Source: Xaviernesmea rhizosphaerae (lineage in GTDB: Bacteria > Pseudomonadota > Alphaproteobacteria > Rhizobiales > Rhizobiaceae). From it: 64,000 nt of DNA. Of this stretch, positions 24,267-33,616 are shown in pieces (within the stretch, counting starts at the first letter, position 1; the number at the start of each line of letters is the position of its first letter). The notes beneath the pieces are model-generated. The model did no database searches. It was not told the DNA's origin and saw nothing but the letters and a program-made list of their open reading frames with translations. The stretch covers positions 1 through 64,000 of the forward strand of contig NZ_MKIO01000048.1 in assembly GCF_001938945.1 (NCBI RefSeq), given 5' to 3'. The position numbers and the translations under genes were made by a program.

Positions 24267-25128
24267 AAAGATCGAGAACCTGCCCGTCACGGGCGACGAA
24301 GGCGCCGGGGAATTCGGACTGGGCGCTGAGGTGGATGGCGTCGAGCTCCCCATCGCTCCGCTTCGGCGAATGGTGGATCAGCGCCACCCGTGCCGCACCT
24401 GCGGCCTTGGCCAGGCGCACCGCCTGCTGCCAGGAGGAGTGGCCATAGCCGCGATAACGCGGCATTTCCGCTTCCGTATAGCTCGCATCGTAGATGAACA
24501 GATCCGTCTTCTCGATCAGCGCGAGTACGGTCGGGTCGAGCCGGTCCGGCTCATGTTCGGTGTCGGTGATCATGGCGACGCTGCGCCCGTCCCAATCCAC
24601 GCGATAGCCGACCGCGCCGCCCGGATGGTTGAGCATGCCGGTCTTGAGCGTGACCCCCGCAACCGGCGACAGCGTGTCGCCCGGCTGGAAGTCGCGCGTC
24701 TTCAGCGCGGCGCAGCAAATATCGGGGCTCACCGGAAACCAGGGCGGGCGCATGAATTCGTCGATCATGGCGCTGGTGGTCATTTTGCCCGCAAGATGGC
24801 CGGACCAGAAGGTCACGCAGGACTGGCGGTCATAGATCGGCGGGAAGAAGGGAAGGCCGAGGATATGGTCGTAATGGCTGTGGCTGAAGAACAGGTCGAA
24901 GCGCGAAACGCCTTCGGCCTGCAGCGCCATGCCAGCTGGCATCAGACCCGAGCCGGCATCGAAGATCAGGCAATGATCGCCGCACCGCATCTCGATGCAG
25001 ATCGTGTTGCCGCCATAGGTCTGGAAGGCGGCGCCCGACACCGGCAGGCTGCCGCGAACGCCCCAGAACCGTACCGTGAACCTGCTCTTCGTCACTGAGC
25101 GCACGCAACCATGGCGACGTCTTGCCAT
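24265..25128 (-). CDS. MBL-fold metallo-hydrolase
   Basis: The 287-residue protein has the zinc-binding motif HSHYDH (residues 83-88, HxHxDH), DAGSG before it, MITDTEHEP further on and a C-terminal ALIHHSPKRSD. The FWGVRGSLPVSG start is shared with a group of bacterial MBL hydrolases related to phosphodiesterases; the substrate is unknown. The ATG at 25128 has no clear ribosome site. A GTG at 25095 would start the protein as VTKSRFTVRFWG, closer to the conserved beginning, and may be the true start. Confidence 0.8.
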   Translation of the reverse strand: MARRRHGCVRSVTKSRFTVRFWGVRGSLPVSGAAFQTYGGNTICIEMRCGDHCLIFDAGSGLMPAGMALQAEGVSRFDLFFSHSHYDHILGLPFFPPIYDRQSCVTFWSGHLAGKMTTSAMIDEFMRPPWFPVSPDICCAALKTRDFQPGDTLSPVAGVTLKTGMLNHPGGAVGYRVDWDGRSVAMITDTEHEPDRLDPTVLALIEKTDLFIYDASYTEAEMPRYRGYGHSSWQQAVRLAKAAGAARVALIHHSPKRSDGELDAIHLSAQSEFPGAFVARDGQVLDL

Positions 25129-25520
25129 GGAAAAGCAGGCAATCTGCCTGCTGCTCCGTTCGTCCCGCTCTGCACCATGCCGTTTCCCTTGTCTGGCGTT
25201 TCAGGCTTCTGCCGCATGCCGCACTGGATTCGAAAATCGTCCCATGCTTATAAAGGCATCCGGTGAAGATTTTTTCTCTGAAACGTCCTCGTTTTTTCCC
25301 ATGCTAGCCAAAAGCGGGGCATGAGGCGAGAGATGCGTTCGCATTTTCTCGGAGGCTGTGAGAAACATCCTCCGTTTCCGCTTGGCACAGGCCGCGCGGG
25401 CCCGCCCCGGCGGCTGCGCGGCGAGCGGCCTGTGTCGCGCGCCCAAGACCCCGTGACTGCGGCGCCCTAGCCCTTTGCCAGTGCGACCGTGCTTTGAAGA
25501 GATGATCCAGGCAGTGCCCG
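25129..25520. other. Divergent intergenic region, no gene or clear element seen
   Basis: This region separates the MBL-fold gene (minus) from the metallophosphoesterase gene (plus). It contains a short AT-rich patch near 25240-25300 that could hold promoters, but no repeat, hairpin or consensus site was convincing. Confidence 0.4.
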
Positions 25521-27254
25521 ATGCCTTCAACTGACCCCTTCCGTTTCGCCATTCTCTCGGATGCGCATGTCCATGACATCGCCGCCGATTACGGCCTGCC
25601 CGATGCGCCCGAGGCCTTGAGCGTGCGCCCGCTCGCTGACACGATGCGCTCCACCCGCGTCTTCAACGAGAGCAAGGCGGCCCTTCTGCGAGCGCTTGAA
25701 GAGATTGCCGCACGCGGCATCCGCCACGTCGTCATCACAGGGGATTATACCGATGACGGGCAGGGGCCGGCGCGCGCGGCGGCGCAGGCGATCTTCTGCG
25801 AGGCGGAAGAACGGCTCGGCCTGCGCATCTTCCTTACCGTCGGCAATCACGATGTCTTCGCCGATGACGGCCGGCACCGTACGAAACGCTTCCTCACGGC
25901 TTCCGGCGGCCATGGCGTGCTGACCAGTGATCCGGAGCGGCGCGATCCCGACGCGCGCTTCGTGGCGCTTCGGCCCGACATGCGCTGCCTCGGCAGCCCG
26001 GCGGGGCTTGCGCCCTTCGCCACCTTCGGCTTCATGCCGCGAGAGGACGATCTCCTCTGGGAAACGCCTTTCGGCACCGATCCGGATCCCGAGGCGCGCC
26101 GCTATGCGGTGACCTCGCCCGACGGGCAGCGGCGCGAATGGCTTTTCGATGCGTCCTATCTTGTGGAGCCCGTGGCCGGCCTGCGCTTCCTGATGATCGA
26201 CGCCAATGTCTTCGTGCCGCTGAACCCCGGCCAGATGCTTGCCGACATGACCTTTGAGGACAGCACCAATGCCGGCTGGACCGCGCTTCTGCGCCACAAG
26301 CCCTTCCTGCTCGACTGGATCGGCCGGGCGGCAGAGACGGCGCGGCGCGATGGGGCGCGGCTAATCGCCTTTTCGCATTATCCGGTTCTCGATCCGCTCG
26401 ACGGCACAGGCGCGGACGAGCGCGCGCTTCTCGGCGAGACGGACATGGTCAAGCGGCGGCCGTCGCCCGAGGTGGCCGAGGCGCTGATCGCGGCCGGGAT
26501 CACGGTGCATGTCAGCGGGCATCTGCATGTCAACGACACGGCGCAAGGGCGCAACGACGCCGGCGTGCTGACCAATATCGCCATGCCGGCGCTCTGCGGC
26601 TTTCCCCCGGCCTATAAGATCGCCACCCTTCGCGCCGAGGGGCTCGGCATCGAAACCGTCAGCCTTGATGCCATGCCGCTCGATGCCAGGCTGATGCGGC
26701 TCTATGCGCGGGAGGCGGTCCAAGATGGGCTGGAGACCGGCGGCCTGCTGGAGGCGGGCGATTACGGCGCCTTCCTCCATGCCCATATTGGCCGCATTGC
26801 CACGCGCCGGTATCTCAAGCGCGACTGGCCGCAGGACCTGGCCGAAGCGATCCGGCTTTTGACATTGGGGGACCTCGCCCGACTGGCGCTTACGGCCGAG
26901 CCTGTCACGCTCGAAGACTTTCTGCGCACAGGCGGTCTGGCGGGCGCAGGCGTCGCAGAAGCGGGCAAGGCCGGGCTTGTCGACCCCTCATTGAGCGACC
27001 TGCCGGCGACAGAGCTTGTCGGCGACTGGTATCGGCTGCGCATGGGCAGCGATCTCGGCCTCAAGGCGATCGCGGCGGAGCGCCGCACAGCCTATGCCGC
27101 GCTCGCTCGCGCCTTTGCCGGGCGCGACTGGCCGGAGAACAGCCTGCAGAGAGCCCTGGCGCTGATGATGCGGATGATGACAGCCTATGCGGAGGGGCTT
27201 CCCTCAATCGACTTCACGCTCGACTGGGACAGCGGAGCGATCCGCCGCGATTGA
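25521..27254 (+). CDS. Metallophosphoesterase, long form (577 aa)
   Basis: The N-terminal part is a calcineurin-like phosphoesterase with all motifs: ILSDAHVHD (residues 11-19), GDYTDDGQ (74-81), GNHD (108-111), SHYPVLD and GHLHVND. These ligate a di-metal centre. A C-terminal extension of roughly 180 residues follows, beginning around MPLDARLMRLYAREAV; it looks mainly helical and I do not recognise it. There is no signal peptide, so the enzyme is likely cytosolic, and the substrate is unknown. The ATG at 25521 has no strong ribosome site. It converges with the cyclic-nucleotide-binding gene. Confidence 0.85.
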   Translation: MPSTDPFRFAILSDAHVHDIAADYGLPDAPEALSVRPLADTMRSTRVFNESKAALLRALEEIAARGIRHVVITGDYTDDGQGPARAAAQAIFCEAEERLGLRIFLTVGNHDVFADDGRHRTKRFLTASGGHGVLTSDPERRDPDARFVALRPDMRCLGSPAGLAPFATFGFMPREDDLLWETPFGTDPDPEARRYAVTSPDGQRREWLFDASYLVEPVAGLRFLMIDANVFVPLNPGQMLADMTFEDSTNAGWTALLRHKPFLLDWIGRAAETARRDGARLIAFSHYPVLDPLDGTGADERALLGETDMVKRRPSPEVAEALIAAGITVHVSGHLHVNDTAQGRNDAGVLTNIAMPALCGFPPAYKIATLRAEGLGIETVSLDAMPLDARLMRLYAREAVQDGLETGGLLEAGDYGAFLHAHIGRIATRRYLKRDWPQDLAEAIRLLTLGDLARLALTAEPVTLEDFLRTGGLAGAGVAEAGKAGLVDPSLSDLPATELVGDWYRLRMGSDLGLKAIAAERRTAYAALARAFAGRDWPENSLQRALALMMRMMTAYAEGLPSIDFTLDWDSGAIRRD

Positions 27255-27344
27255 GGCACTGCATGAATTGGAGCAGTTGGCCGAAAACCGGGGGCCGGAA
27301 ACCGGGAGCCGGTTGTCCGAACACTCCGATGGTCCGGACGCGCT

Positions 27345-27806
27345 TTATTCCAGCTGGCGCACGCGGCTGCGCGCCTCGGTCAGTTCCGAGGTGGTGTGGC
27401 TCAGGCGGTCGGCCAGCACGCGCATGATCTGGATGGTGATTTCGGGAAAATCGGTCAGCAGCTTGAGGAAATGATCCTTGCGGATGCGCAGCGCCTCCAC
27501 CCCCGTGGTCGCCGTCACCGTGGCCGTGCGCGAGACGTCGCACAGAATGGCGATCTCGCCGACGATCGAATTGCGCTCGACCTCCGCCACCTTGATCGGC
27601 CCGGTCGAGGACTCCACCAGAATGTCGGCCTTGCCATCCAGCACAACATAGGCGGCATCGCCGATATCGCCCTGATGGAACAGCGTCTCTCCGACGGAGT
27701 AGCTCACCCGGTCCGAGGTGAAGGCGAGCAGTTTCAGCTTTCCCGGCTCGACTCCGGAAAAGAGCGGCACGCGCCGCAGCATCTGAACCTCGTCCTTGAG
27801 AAGCAT
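27345..27806 (-). CDS. Single-domain cyclic-nucleotide-binding protein
   Basis: The 153-residue protein is a lone cNMP-binding domain (Crp N-terminal fold) with no DNA-binding helix-turn-helix. The jelly-roll pattern is clear: VPLFSGVEPGKLKLLAF, the glycine turn YVVLDGKADIL, and the phosphate-binding cassette region NSIVGEIAILCDVSRTATV, which includes the conserved GEIA and the Arg of RTATV. A C-terminal helix ends in TTSELTEARSRVRQLE. GGAG lies five bases before the ATG. It follows the degenerate ABC gene by 165 bases on the same strand, so it may report a cyclic nucleotide or other ligand to that protein. This link is inference. Confidence 0.85.
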   Translation of the reverse strand: MLLKDEVQMLRRVPLFSGVEPGKLKLLAFTSDRVSYSVGETLFHQGDIGDAAYVVLDGKADILVESSTGPIKVAEVERNSIVGEIAILCDVSRTATVTATTGVEALRIRKDHFLKLLTDFPEITIQIMRVLADRLSHTTSELTEARSRVRQLE

Positions 27807-27971
27807 GGCACTCCATTCCTCTAAATCTCGTGCAGTCCCGCCTCCCGCAGGTGCCTGCGCTGATTGTCGTTGATGCCTTGGCGTCGAGGCAATGATCGCC
27901 GCCGGCCTTCCGATCCACCCGTCCATCCGCGAAGGGGCGGCGCCTGAGGCGCGAAAGGCTGGCGCGTGATC

Positions 27972-30809
27972 TTAGGACGCAACGAGCTGTTTGAACACAC
28001 CGTTCTTGCGGCCGAGCTCCGCATGATGTCCATCTTCCACCAGAAGCCCGCGATCGAACACCAGCACCCGCTCGAACAGGCTGGCGGAGGCGAGGTTCGA
28101 CAGCACCCAGATGATCGCCTGATGTTCGCCGGAGCCACGCACCAGCTTCATGACGTCGCGCAGGATCTCGTCCTGCAGGCGGTTGTCGAGACCGGGCAGG
28201 GGCCGGTTGAATATGTAGAAATCGGAGCGGCGGATCATCGCGCGGGCCAGATTGAGCTTCTGCCGCTGGACGATGGTCAGCCGCTTGCCGCCGGCGCCGA
28301 CATTGAAGTCCATGCCGATATCCAGCACCTGCTCCAGAAGGCCCATGGTGTTCAAAAGCGAGGAGACGATGGCGCGGATGCGCTTCTGCCCGTCGGCATG
28401 CTTGTTGGAAATGCGGCCGAACAGCACATTGTCCATCAGCGTCGCCGAGGCGAGATAGCGTTCGGGATCGTAGCGCTCGATCTCCTCGCGCATGTCCTCC
28501 GGCATGTTCTCGTGGAAGGTCTGGCGCACGGCGATGATCTTGTCCATCAGCTCGCGCGTCAAAAGGCCGAAGCGGTGGCGCGGCTCGATATATTGGAAGC
28601 TCAGCCGGATCATCTGCCCGCGCTCGGTCTCGCTTGCCCGCTCGAAGCCGTTGGCCCCGCGCAGCTTCTGCAAAAGCCCCTGATAGAGCGGAATGTCATC
28701 CGCGCTCATGAAGGTCAGCTGCTGGAAGAAGGGGTGATCCGGCGGCAGGTCGGCAAAGAGTTCGACGGCGTTTTCCGCGATCTGATAACCCATGTCGAAC
28801 AGGATGCGGTCGAGCCCCGACTGATCGATCACCTGACGGAAATAGGTGTTCTTGGCCAAGGCCTGCGGCATCATGCGCGGGCCGATAGCGGTGCCGAACA
28901 GCAGGTTCTCGCCGACCGTGGCTTCCGGATTGTAGGCACCGGGCTCGAAGGGCACGACCAGACCGCTCAAGCCGGCTTCCTCCAGCTCGCCGGTCAGCGC
29001 ACTGCGCATCTCGACGATGCGCTCGGCCAGTTCCGGCCGGCTCTGCGGGTCGATGGTGGTGCGCAGCGCCAGGTCGAGAATGTCCTTGGACAGCTGCACG
29101 GCATCGAGCACGGTGAGGATCGAGGCGAACAGGTCGTCGGCATGGGTGGCACCGGCGGCGCTGTAGTCGATCCAGTCGCTGTTGATGTCGTGGTGCGGAT
29201 TGCCCGCGAGCCTGGCTTCGTTGATCTCCCATTTGCGATGGGCCAGCAGGCTGCCTTCGTAATGGGCCTCGGCGAGCGGCGCGTGCTTCAGCCCGTAGAG
29301 CAGGTTGTCGCGCAGCGAACCGTAGAAGAAGAAGCAGTCCGAGGCGGCATAGGTGATCCGCCGGCCGACGACCGACTCGGGCAGTTCGAGAATGTCCTTG
29401 CCGCCAAGCGTGATGCGGCCGCTCTCCGGCCAGATCAGCCGGGCGAAGGCTTCGGCCACCGCATCGCCGCCGCTTGCCGCCGCGCCGATGATCGCCACCG
29501 TCTCGCCGGGCTGGATCTCCACCGACACCCGCTCGGCCAGCCGCGCGCCACTGTCATCCGAAAGGGTCAGGTTGACGGCGGCCAGCGGCCCGGCACTTTC
29601 GCGCATGGCCTCGGCCTCCTCCTCGGGGCTCGCCTCCTTGTGCATGGCGGCCGGAGGCGGCTTTGCCAGGCCGGCGGTGGCGCCCGCCGCCGCGATCCCC
29701 GCCGCCGCCATGCCGGCTGCCGCCACGGGCGCGGGCAGGGCCTGCAGCGCGGGGTCGATCATGTTCTCGGCCTCGAACTGCTCCACCACCTGAACGAATT
29801 TCACCTGCACATCCTGGCGGGTCTGGTCCCAGTCGATCAGTTCCTTCAGCGGGCCGGGCAGATCCTTGTAGGCGCTGATCACCGCGACCAGCTGGCCGAT
29901 GTCGAGGCTGCCTTTCAGCGCCAGATAGCCGCCGATGCAATAGAACAGGAAGGGGGTCAGCTGCGCCAGGAAGTTGTTGATGAACTTCACCATGAACTTC
30001 CACTGGTAGAGGTCGTACCGGATCTTGAAGATCCGCCCCAGCCGGTGGGCAATGTCGGCCCGCTCGTAATTGGAGGTGTCGTAGGCGTGGATCGTGCCGA
30101 TGCCGTCGACGATCTCGCCGACGCGGCCGGCCAGTTCGCGCGCGGTGATCTGCCGCTCGCGGCCGAGAACCAGCAGCCGGCGGCGCATGCGCGGGATGAT
30201 GACGGCCTGGATGCCGACCATGAAGGCGGCGATGGCGCCGAGCCAGACATTCTGCAGGAGGATGAAGGTCAGTGCCGTCAGCGCCTGGCCGCCGAGCAGC
30301 ACCGGCTGGACGAAGGCATCGCCGGTGAAGCCGCCAAGCGGCTCCACCTCGTCCTTGACCATGCTGGAGACCTCGGAGCCCTTCATCCGCTTGAACTGGG
30401 CCGGAGGGAAGCGCAGGATCCGGTCGATCAGCTGATAGCGGATGCGCCGAAGCAGCCGCTCGCCAAGCCGGCCCTTATAGGTGTTGATATAGAGCTTGAA
30501 GAGGCCGTTCACCACGACGAGGCCGAGGAAGACCATGCTCAGCGCATAGAGCATCTCCATGCGCGTCAGTTCCAGCCCGCCGAAGATCGGCACGCTGCCG
30601 AAGCCAGGAATGGGCAGCGAAATCGCCCCGAAGATCTGCCGCGCGCCCGGTTCGCCAAAGCCGTCACCCTGGATCGGCCCGTTGACTATGCGCTTGGGCA
30701 GGTCGAAGGACATGAAATAGGGAATCATCGAAACCAGAACGACGATCAGAATATAGATCTGCTGCCGCCGCGTATGGTTCCAGATGTATCGTGTCAGGCT
30801 CTTTTCCAT
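27972..30809 (-). CDS. Degenerate ABC exporter homologue with enlarged, motif-less ATPase domain (945 aa)
   Basis: The protein is built like an ABC exporter half: membrane segments near residues 20-38, 88-110, 170-207 and 280-315, then a long Ala/Pro-rich linker (about 355-395), then an ATPase-like domain more than twice the usual size. Essential residues are missing. The Walker A position reads GAAASGGDA instead of GxxGxGKST, Walker B is FYIFNRP instead of a DE pair, the signature region is VGAGGKRLTIVQRQKLNLAR, and the H-loop is WVLSNLAS without His. The motif that normally occurs once after the Q-loop appears three times (SLRDNLLYG, TVGENLLFG, TLMDNVLFG). No frameshift is seen, so it is probably a conserved pseudo-ATPase. 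It lies between glycosyltransferases and a cNMP-binding gene. ATG 30809 has a weak ribosome site; a GTG lies two codons upstream. Confidence 0.8.
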   Translation of the reverse strand: MEKSLTRYIWNHTRRQQIYILIVVLVSMIPYFMSFDLPKRIVNGPIQGDGFGEPGARQIFGAISLPIPGFGSVPIFGGLELTRMEMLYALSMVFLGLVVVNGLFKLYINTYKGRLGERLLRRIRYQLIDRILRFPPAQFKRMKGSEVSSMVKDEVEPLGGFTGDAFVQPVLLGGQALTALTFILLQNVWLGAIAAFMVGIQAVIIPRMRRRLLVLGRERQITARELAGRVGEIVDGIGTIHAYDTSNYERADIAHRLGRIFKIRYDLYQWKFMVKFINNFLAQLTPFLFYCIGGYLALKGSLDIGQLVAVISAYKDLPGPLKELIDWDQTRQDVQVKFVQVVEQFEAENMIDPALQALPAPVAAAGMAAAGIAAAGATAGLAKPPPAAMHKEASPEEEAEAMRESAGPLAAVNLTLSDDSGARLAERVSVEIQPGETVAIIGAAASGGDAVAEAFARLIWPESGRITLGGKDILELPESVVGRRITYAASDCFFFYGSLRDNLLYGLKHAPLAEAHYEGSLLAHRKWEINEARLAGNPHHDINSDWIDYSAAGATHADDLFASILTVLDAVQLSKDILDLALRTTIDPQSRPELAERIVEMRSALTGELEEAGLSGLVVPFEPGAYNPEATVGENLLFGTAIGPRMMPQALAKNTYFRQVIDQSGLDRILFDMGYQIAENAVELFADLPPDHPFFQQLTFMSADDIPLYQGLLQKLRGANGFERASETERGQMIRLSFQYIEPRHRFGLLTRELMDKIIAVRQTFHENMPEDMREEIERYDPERYLASATLMDNVLFGRISNKHADGQKRIRAIVSSLLNTMGLLEQVLDIGMDFNVGAGGKRLTIVQRQKLNLARAMIRRSDFYIFNRPLPGLDNRLQDEILRDVMKLVRGSGEHQAIIWVLSNLASASLFERVLVFDRGLLVEDGHHAELGRKNGVFKQLVAS

Positions 30810-31121
30810 GGGCACCGAAGGCAGGTCAGGATCGGGTCAGTCGCGGCGGAGGCGGGGGGGGCGGTCGGCGGCGGGCGCCGGTTCCCGGACAGTCAGGGGA
30901 AGATGGGATATCCGTCCCGGTTTAACAGGGCAGGCATCGACATCGATGTCTGGACGATCCGGCGCAGCGTGCGGCCTGTCCTCCCGATGCCGCCTACGAG
31001 CCTTAGCATCGCAAGCCTACACCAGCCTTCCGCCGAAATCCATGAGGGGAAATCGCCGGAACATCTCCAGGCTGTCTTTTGCACGCCTTGTGCACCTGGT
31101 CGACAATCCGGCCGCAAGCCG
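30810..31121. other. Intergenic region before the ABC gene, nothing recognised
   Basis: The 312 bases between the glycosyltransferase stop and the ABC gene start contain a G-rich stretch near 30850-30862 but no repeat, hairpin or promoter consensus that I could support. They may hold a promoter for the ABC and cNMP-binding genes. Confidence 0.4.
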
Positions 31122-32369
31122 TCATGCGCGCTGGCGCAGACTGTCAGCCAGAAGCCGGGCCGTGTGGCGTGCGCCGTCGAGATCGAGGGAGGCCGTTGAC
31201 TGCCGTGGCAGGGCCAGCGCCTCGCCGATCGTGATGGCAAGCCGCTCGGGCGACAGGGCTTCCTGCTTCAGCACCCGGGCGAGGCCCAGGCGCTCCAGCC
31301 GCTCGGCCCGCTCGCCTTGTTCTGTCTCGCCTCCGGTGGTGAAGGGAATGAGCACGGCGCGGCAGCCGGCCTGAAGAATGTCACCGGCCGTATTGTAGCC
31401 GGCCTGGGAGACCGACAGCGTGGCGCTTGCCAGCAGGCTGGCGAAATCGCGGCGGAAGCGGAATACCTCCACGCCGTCAGGCGCTGCCGCACGGATCCGG
31501 TCGAAATCCGCCTGCGGCAGGTTGGGGCCCGTGATCAACGCCCAGGGACCCGCGCGCTTACGCATGCGGGCCGCTTCCAGCGCCGCCTCGATCAGCTCGC
31601 GCCCGACCGCGCCGCCGCCGGCCGAGACGACCACCTCGTAGCGCTCCGGCGATGGCTCGGGCTTCGGCGGGGCAACGAGGCCCGTATAGCGCACCTTGTC
31701 GGCGACCTCGGCCGCCAGCGGATAGGTTTCCTCCAGCCGTACGAAGGCGGGGTCGCCATGAACGAGGATCTGATCGTAGAAGCGATTGACGAAATCGAGC
31801 GTCTCGCGGTCGCGTTCCGGCTTGGGCCGCTCCTGCAGGATGTCGCGCAGCGAGGCGACGATGAGCGGACGCGGCCGGCGTGCGGCTGCCGCCTCCATCA
31901 ATGGGATAAGCTCGAAGAGCATCTGCCGCCGGCCGAAGGGGAAGGCCTCGGTGATCAGCACATCCGGCTGCAGCCGCTCGAAGGTCGACAGAAGCAGGTC
32001 GCGGCGCGCAGCCTTGAAGGCCTCATCGGCCGGCGTCCCGTCCAGCTGGAACAGGCCCTTGAAGCCGGCATCGCCGGCCTTGACTGCCGGCAGCGCCACA
32101 TGGTCGATGCCGGCGCCGGGAAAGCCATCGACCGGCGCGCCGCCGGTGACCACCGTCACGACGAAGCCCGACTGCCTGAGCGCGGCGGCAATGCGGCTGG
32201 CGCGGGCGATATGGCCGATGCCGAGCAGATGCTGCACATAGAAGAGCACGCGTGCCGGGCCACCGAAGGCCGATGCGGGCGGCGTTGCCGCATCCTGCGC
32301 AGCCTTGATAGGGGCGGCCGTGACAGGGGCGGCCGTCTCTTTGGCGGGCGTTTGGCGGTCAGCGGTCAT
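31122..32369 (-). CDS. Glycosyltransferase, COG4671/MurG-like (GT28 type)
   Basis: The 415-residue protein has a Pro/Ala-rich N-terminal extension of about 38 residues, then a GT-B fold. YVQHLLGIGHIARASRI holds the glycine-rich acceptor-side loop, VVVSAGGGAVGRELIEA opens the C-terminal lobe, and SVSQAGYNTAGDILQAG contains the donor-binding region. It belongs to the predicted glycosyltransferases related to MurG, probably acting at the cytosolic membrane face. The ATG at 32369 overlaps the end of the GT4 gene by 11 bases, so the two are translationally coupled. It is a distant paralogue of the gene at 33617-34828. Sugar and acceptor are unknown. Confidence 0.85.
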   Translation of the reverse strand: MTADRQTPAKETAAPVTAAPIKAAQDAATPPASAFGGPARVLFYVQHLLGIGHIARASRIAAALRQSGFVVTVVTGGAPVDGFPGAGIDHVALPAVKAGDAGFKGLFQLDGTPADEAFKAARRDLLLSTFERLQPDVLITEAFPFGRRQMLFELIPLMEAAAARRPRPLIVASLRDILQERPKPERDRETLDFVNRFYDQILVHGDPAFVRLEETYPLAAEVADKVRYTGLVAPPKPEPSPERYEVVVSAGGGAVGRELIEAALEAARMRKRAGPWALITGPNLPQADFDRIRAAAPDGVEVFRFRRDFASLLASATLSVSQAGYNTAGDILQAGCRAVLIPFTTGGETEQGERAERLERLGLARVLKQEALSPERLAITIGEALALPRQSTASLDLDGARHTARLLADSLRQRA

Positions 32370-33609
32370 GGTGTGTCTGCCATTCGGTTTCAAACAGGGT
32401 TTTCAGCTGGCGTATGCTCTGGTGATAGTCGAAGGCGCCGCGTACCCGCGCCTCCGCCGCCCGTCCGAAGCGCATCCTCGTCTGCGGATCGCGGATCGCC
32501 TGCTCCAGCGCGGCGGCGAAGGCTGCGGGATCTTCAGAGGGCGTGAGATAGCCGTTCACGCCATCCGTGAGAAGCTCCGGCACGCCGGAAATATCGGAGG
32601 CCACCACGGTCAGCCGCTGGCTCGAGGCCTCAACGATGACATTGGGCAGGCCGTCGCGGTCGCCATCGGGCGTGATCCGGCAAGCGAGCGCGAAGAGATC
32701 GGCGCGGCGGTAGAGCGCCAGCACATCCTCCTGTGCCAGCGCGCCGTGCCAGGTGATGCGCTGCTCCAGGCCGAGGGCAGCGGCCAGCGCCTTCAGCCTC
32801 TTGGTCTCCGTGCCGCCGCCCACATGCTCGAAACGCCAGTGAAGATCGGCCGGCAGGGCGGCCAGCGCCTTCAGCAGCACGTCATAGCCCTTTTTCGGAA
32901 CGGCCCGACCGACGCTGGCGATCAGGACCGGATCGGCCGGATCGCTGCCGTCGCGCGCCGGGCGCTCCCCGGCAAAGAGGCCGAAGCGGTCGAGGTCGAG
33001 CCCGTGATAGCTTAAGTGCACGCGGGCGGGGTCCTGCGCCAGGCTCTGGAGATGGGCATGGCCGGTCTGGGTGCAGGTCACGGTCCAGCGGCTGTCGGCA
33101 AGCTTGCCGGCCAGCTCCCAGTCCGGCGAGGTCCAGATGTCCTTGGCATGGGCCGAGCAGGTGAAGGGCGTGCCGGTCATCAGCGACGTGTAGCGCGCGA
33201 CGGCGGCGGGCGCGTGGATGAAATGCGCATGCAGCCACGTCCCGCCCTCGGGCCACTCGGCCGCCAGAACGCAGGCCTGGCCGAAGCGGCGCAGGCGGTT
33301 GCGCGAGAGGTCGCGCGGCAGATCCTTCCAGAAGGCTTTCCAGGCCAGCTGATAGCCGGGCAGCTTGCGCGCCTTCCACCAGGCTCTGGCCACGCGCAAC
33401 GGCTCCTCATGCAGATATTCCGGCAGATAGAGCACCGGCGCGCGGATCTCGTCATGCACGGGATGGCGACGGGTGTCGGTCGGCCGGCGCATGGAAATCA
33501 GCGACAGTTTCAGCCCGGCCTGTTCCAGGCCGAGCAGCTCCTGGGCGATGAAGGTTTCCGACAGGCGCGGATAGCCCTTCAGCACCACGACGATCATGGG
33601 CGTCGTCAT
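32359..33609 (-). CDS. Glycosyltransferase family 4
   Basis: The 416-residue protein starts MIVVVLKGYPRLSETFIAQE, a pattern typical of GT4 exopolysaccharide enzymes. AHFIHAPAAVARYTSL and SAHAKDIWTSP lie in the acceptor half, LIASVGRAVPKKGYDVLLKA opens the donor half, and DGDRDGLPNVIVEASSQ holds the donor motif. No membrane segment is evident. It lies seven bases after the upstream glycosyltransferase gene and overlaps the downstream one, so the three form one operon. The substrate is unknown. Confidence 0.88.
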   Translation of the reverse strand: MTTPMIVVVLKGYPRLSETFIAQELLGLEQAGLKLSLISMRRPTDTRRHPVHDEIRAPVLYLPEYLHEEPLRVARAWWKARKLPGYQLAWKAFWKDLPRDLSRNRLRRFGQACVLAAEWPEGGTWLHAHFIHAPAAVARYTSLMTGTPFTCSAHAKDIWTSPDWELAGKLADSRWTVTCTQTGHAHLQSLAQDPARVHLSYHGLDLDRFGLFAGERPARDGSDPADPVLIASVGRAVPKKGYDVLLKALAALPADLHWRFEHVGGGTETKRLKALAAALGLEQRITWHGALAQEDVLALYRRADLFALACRITPDGDRDGLPNVIVEASSQRLTVVASDISGVPELLTDGVNGYLTPSEDPAAFAAALEQAIRDPQTRMRFGRAAEARVRGAFDYHQSIRQLKTLFETEWQTHHDR

Positions 33610-33616
33610 CGGCCGC

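Noticed and set aside
27972..30809. Pseudogene call for the degenerate ABC gene
   Set aside because: The frame is intact over 945 codons, membrane helices are preserved and the extra repeats are regular. Loss of ATPase residues alone does not show decay.
27966..31199. 1077-codon plus-strand open frame opposite the ABC gene
   Set aside because: Despite its length it is His/Gln/Asp/Arg-rich shadow sequence without domains. The minus frame has membrane helices and exporter features. Its length reflects strong GC3 bias.
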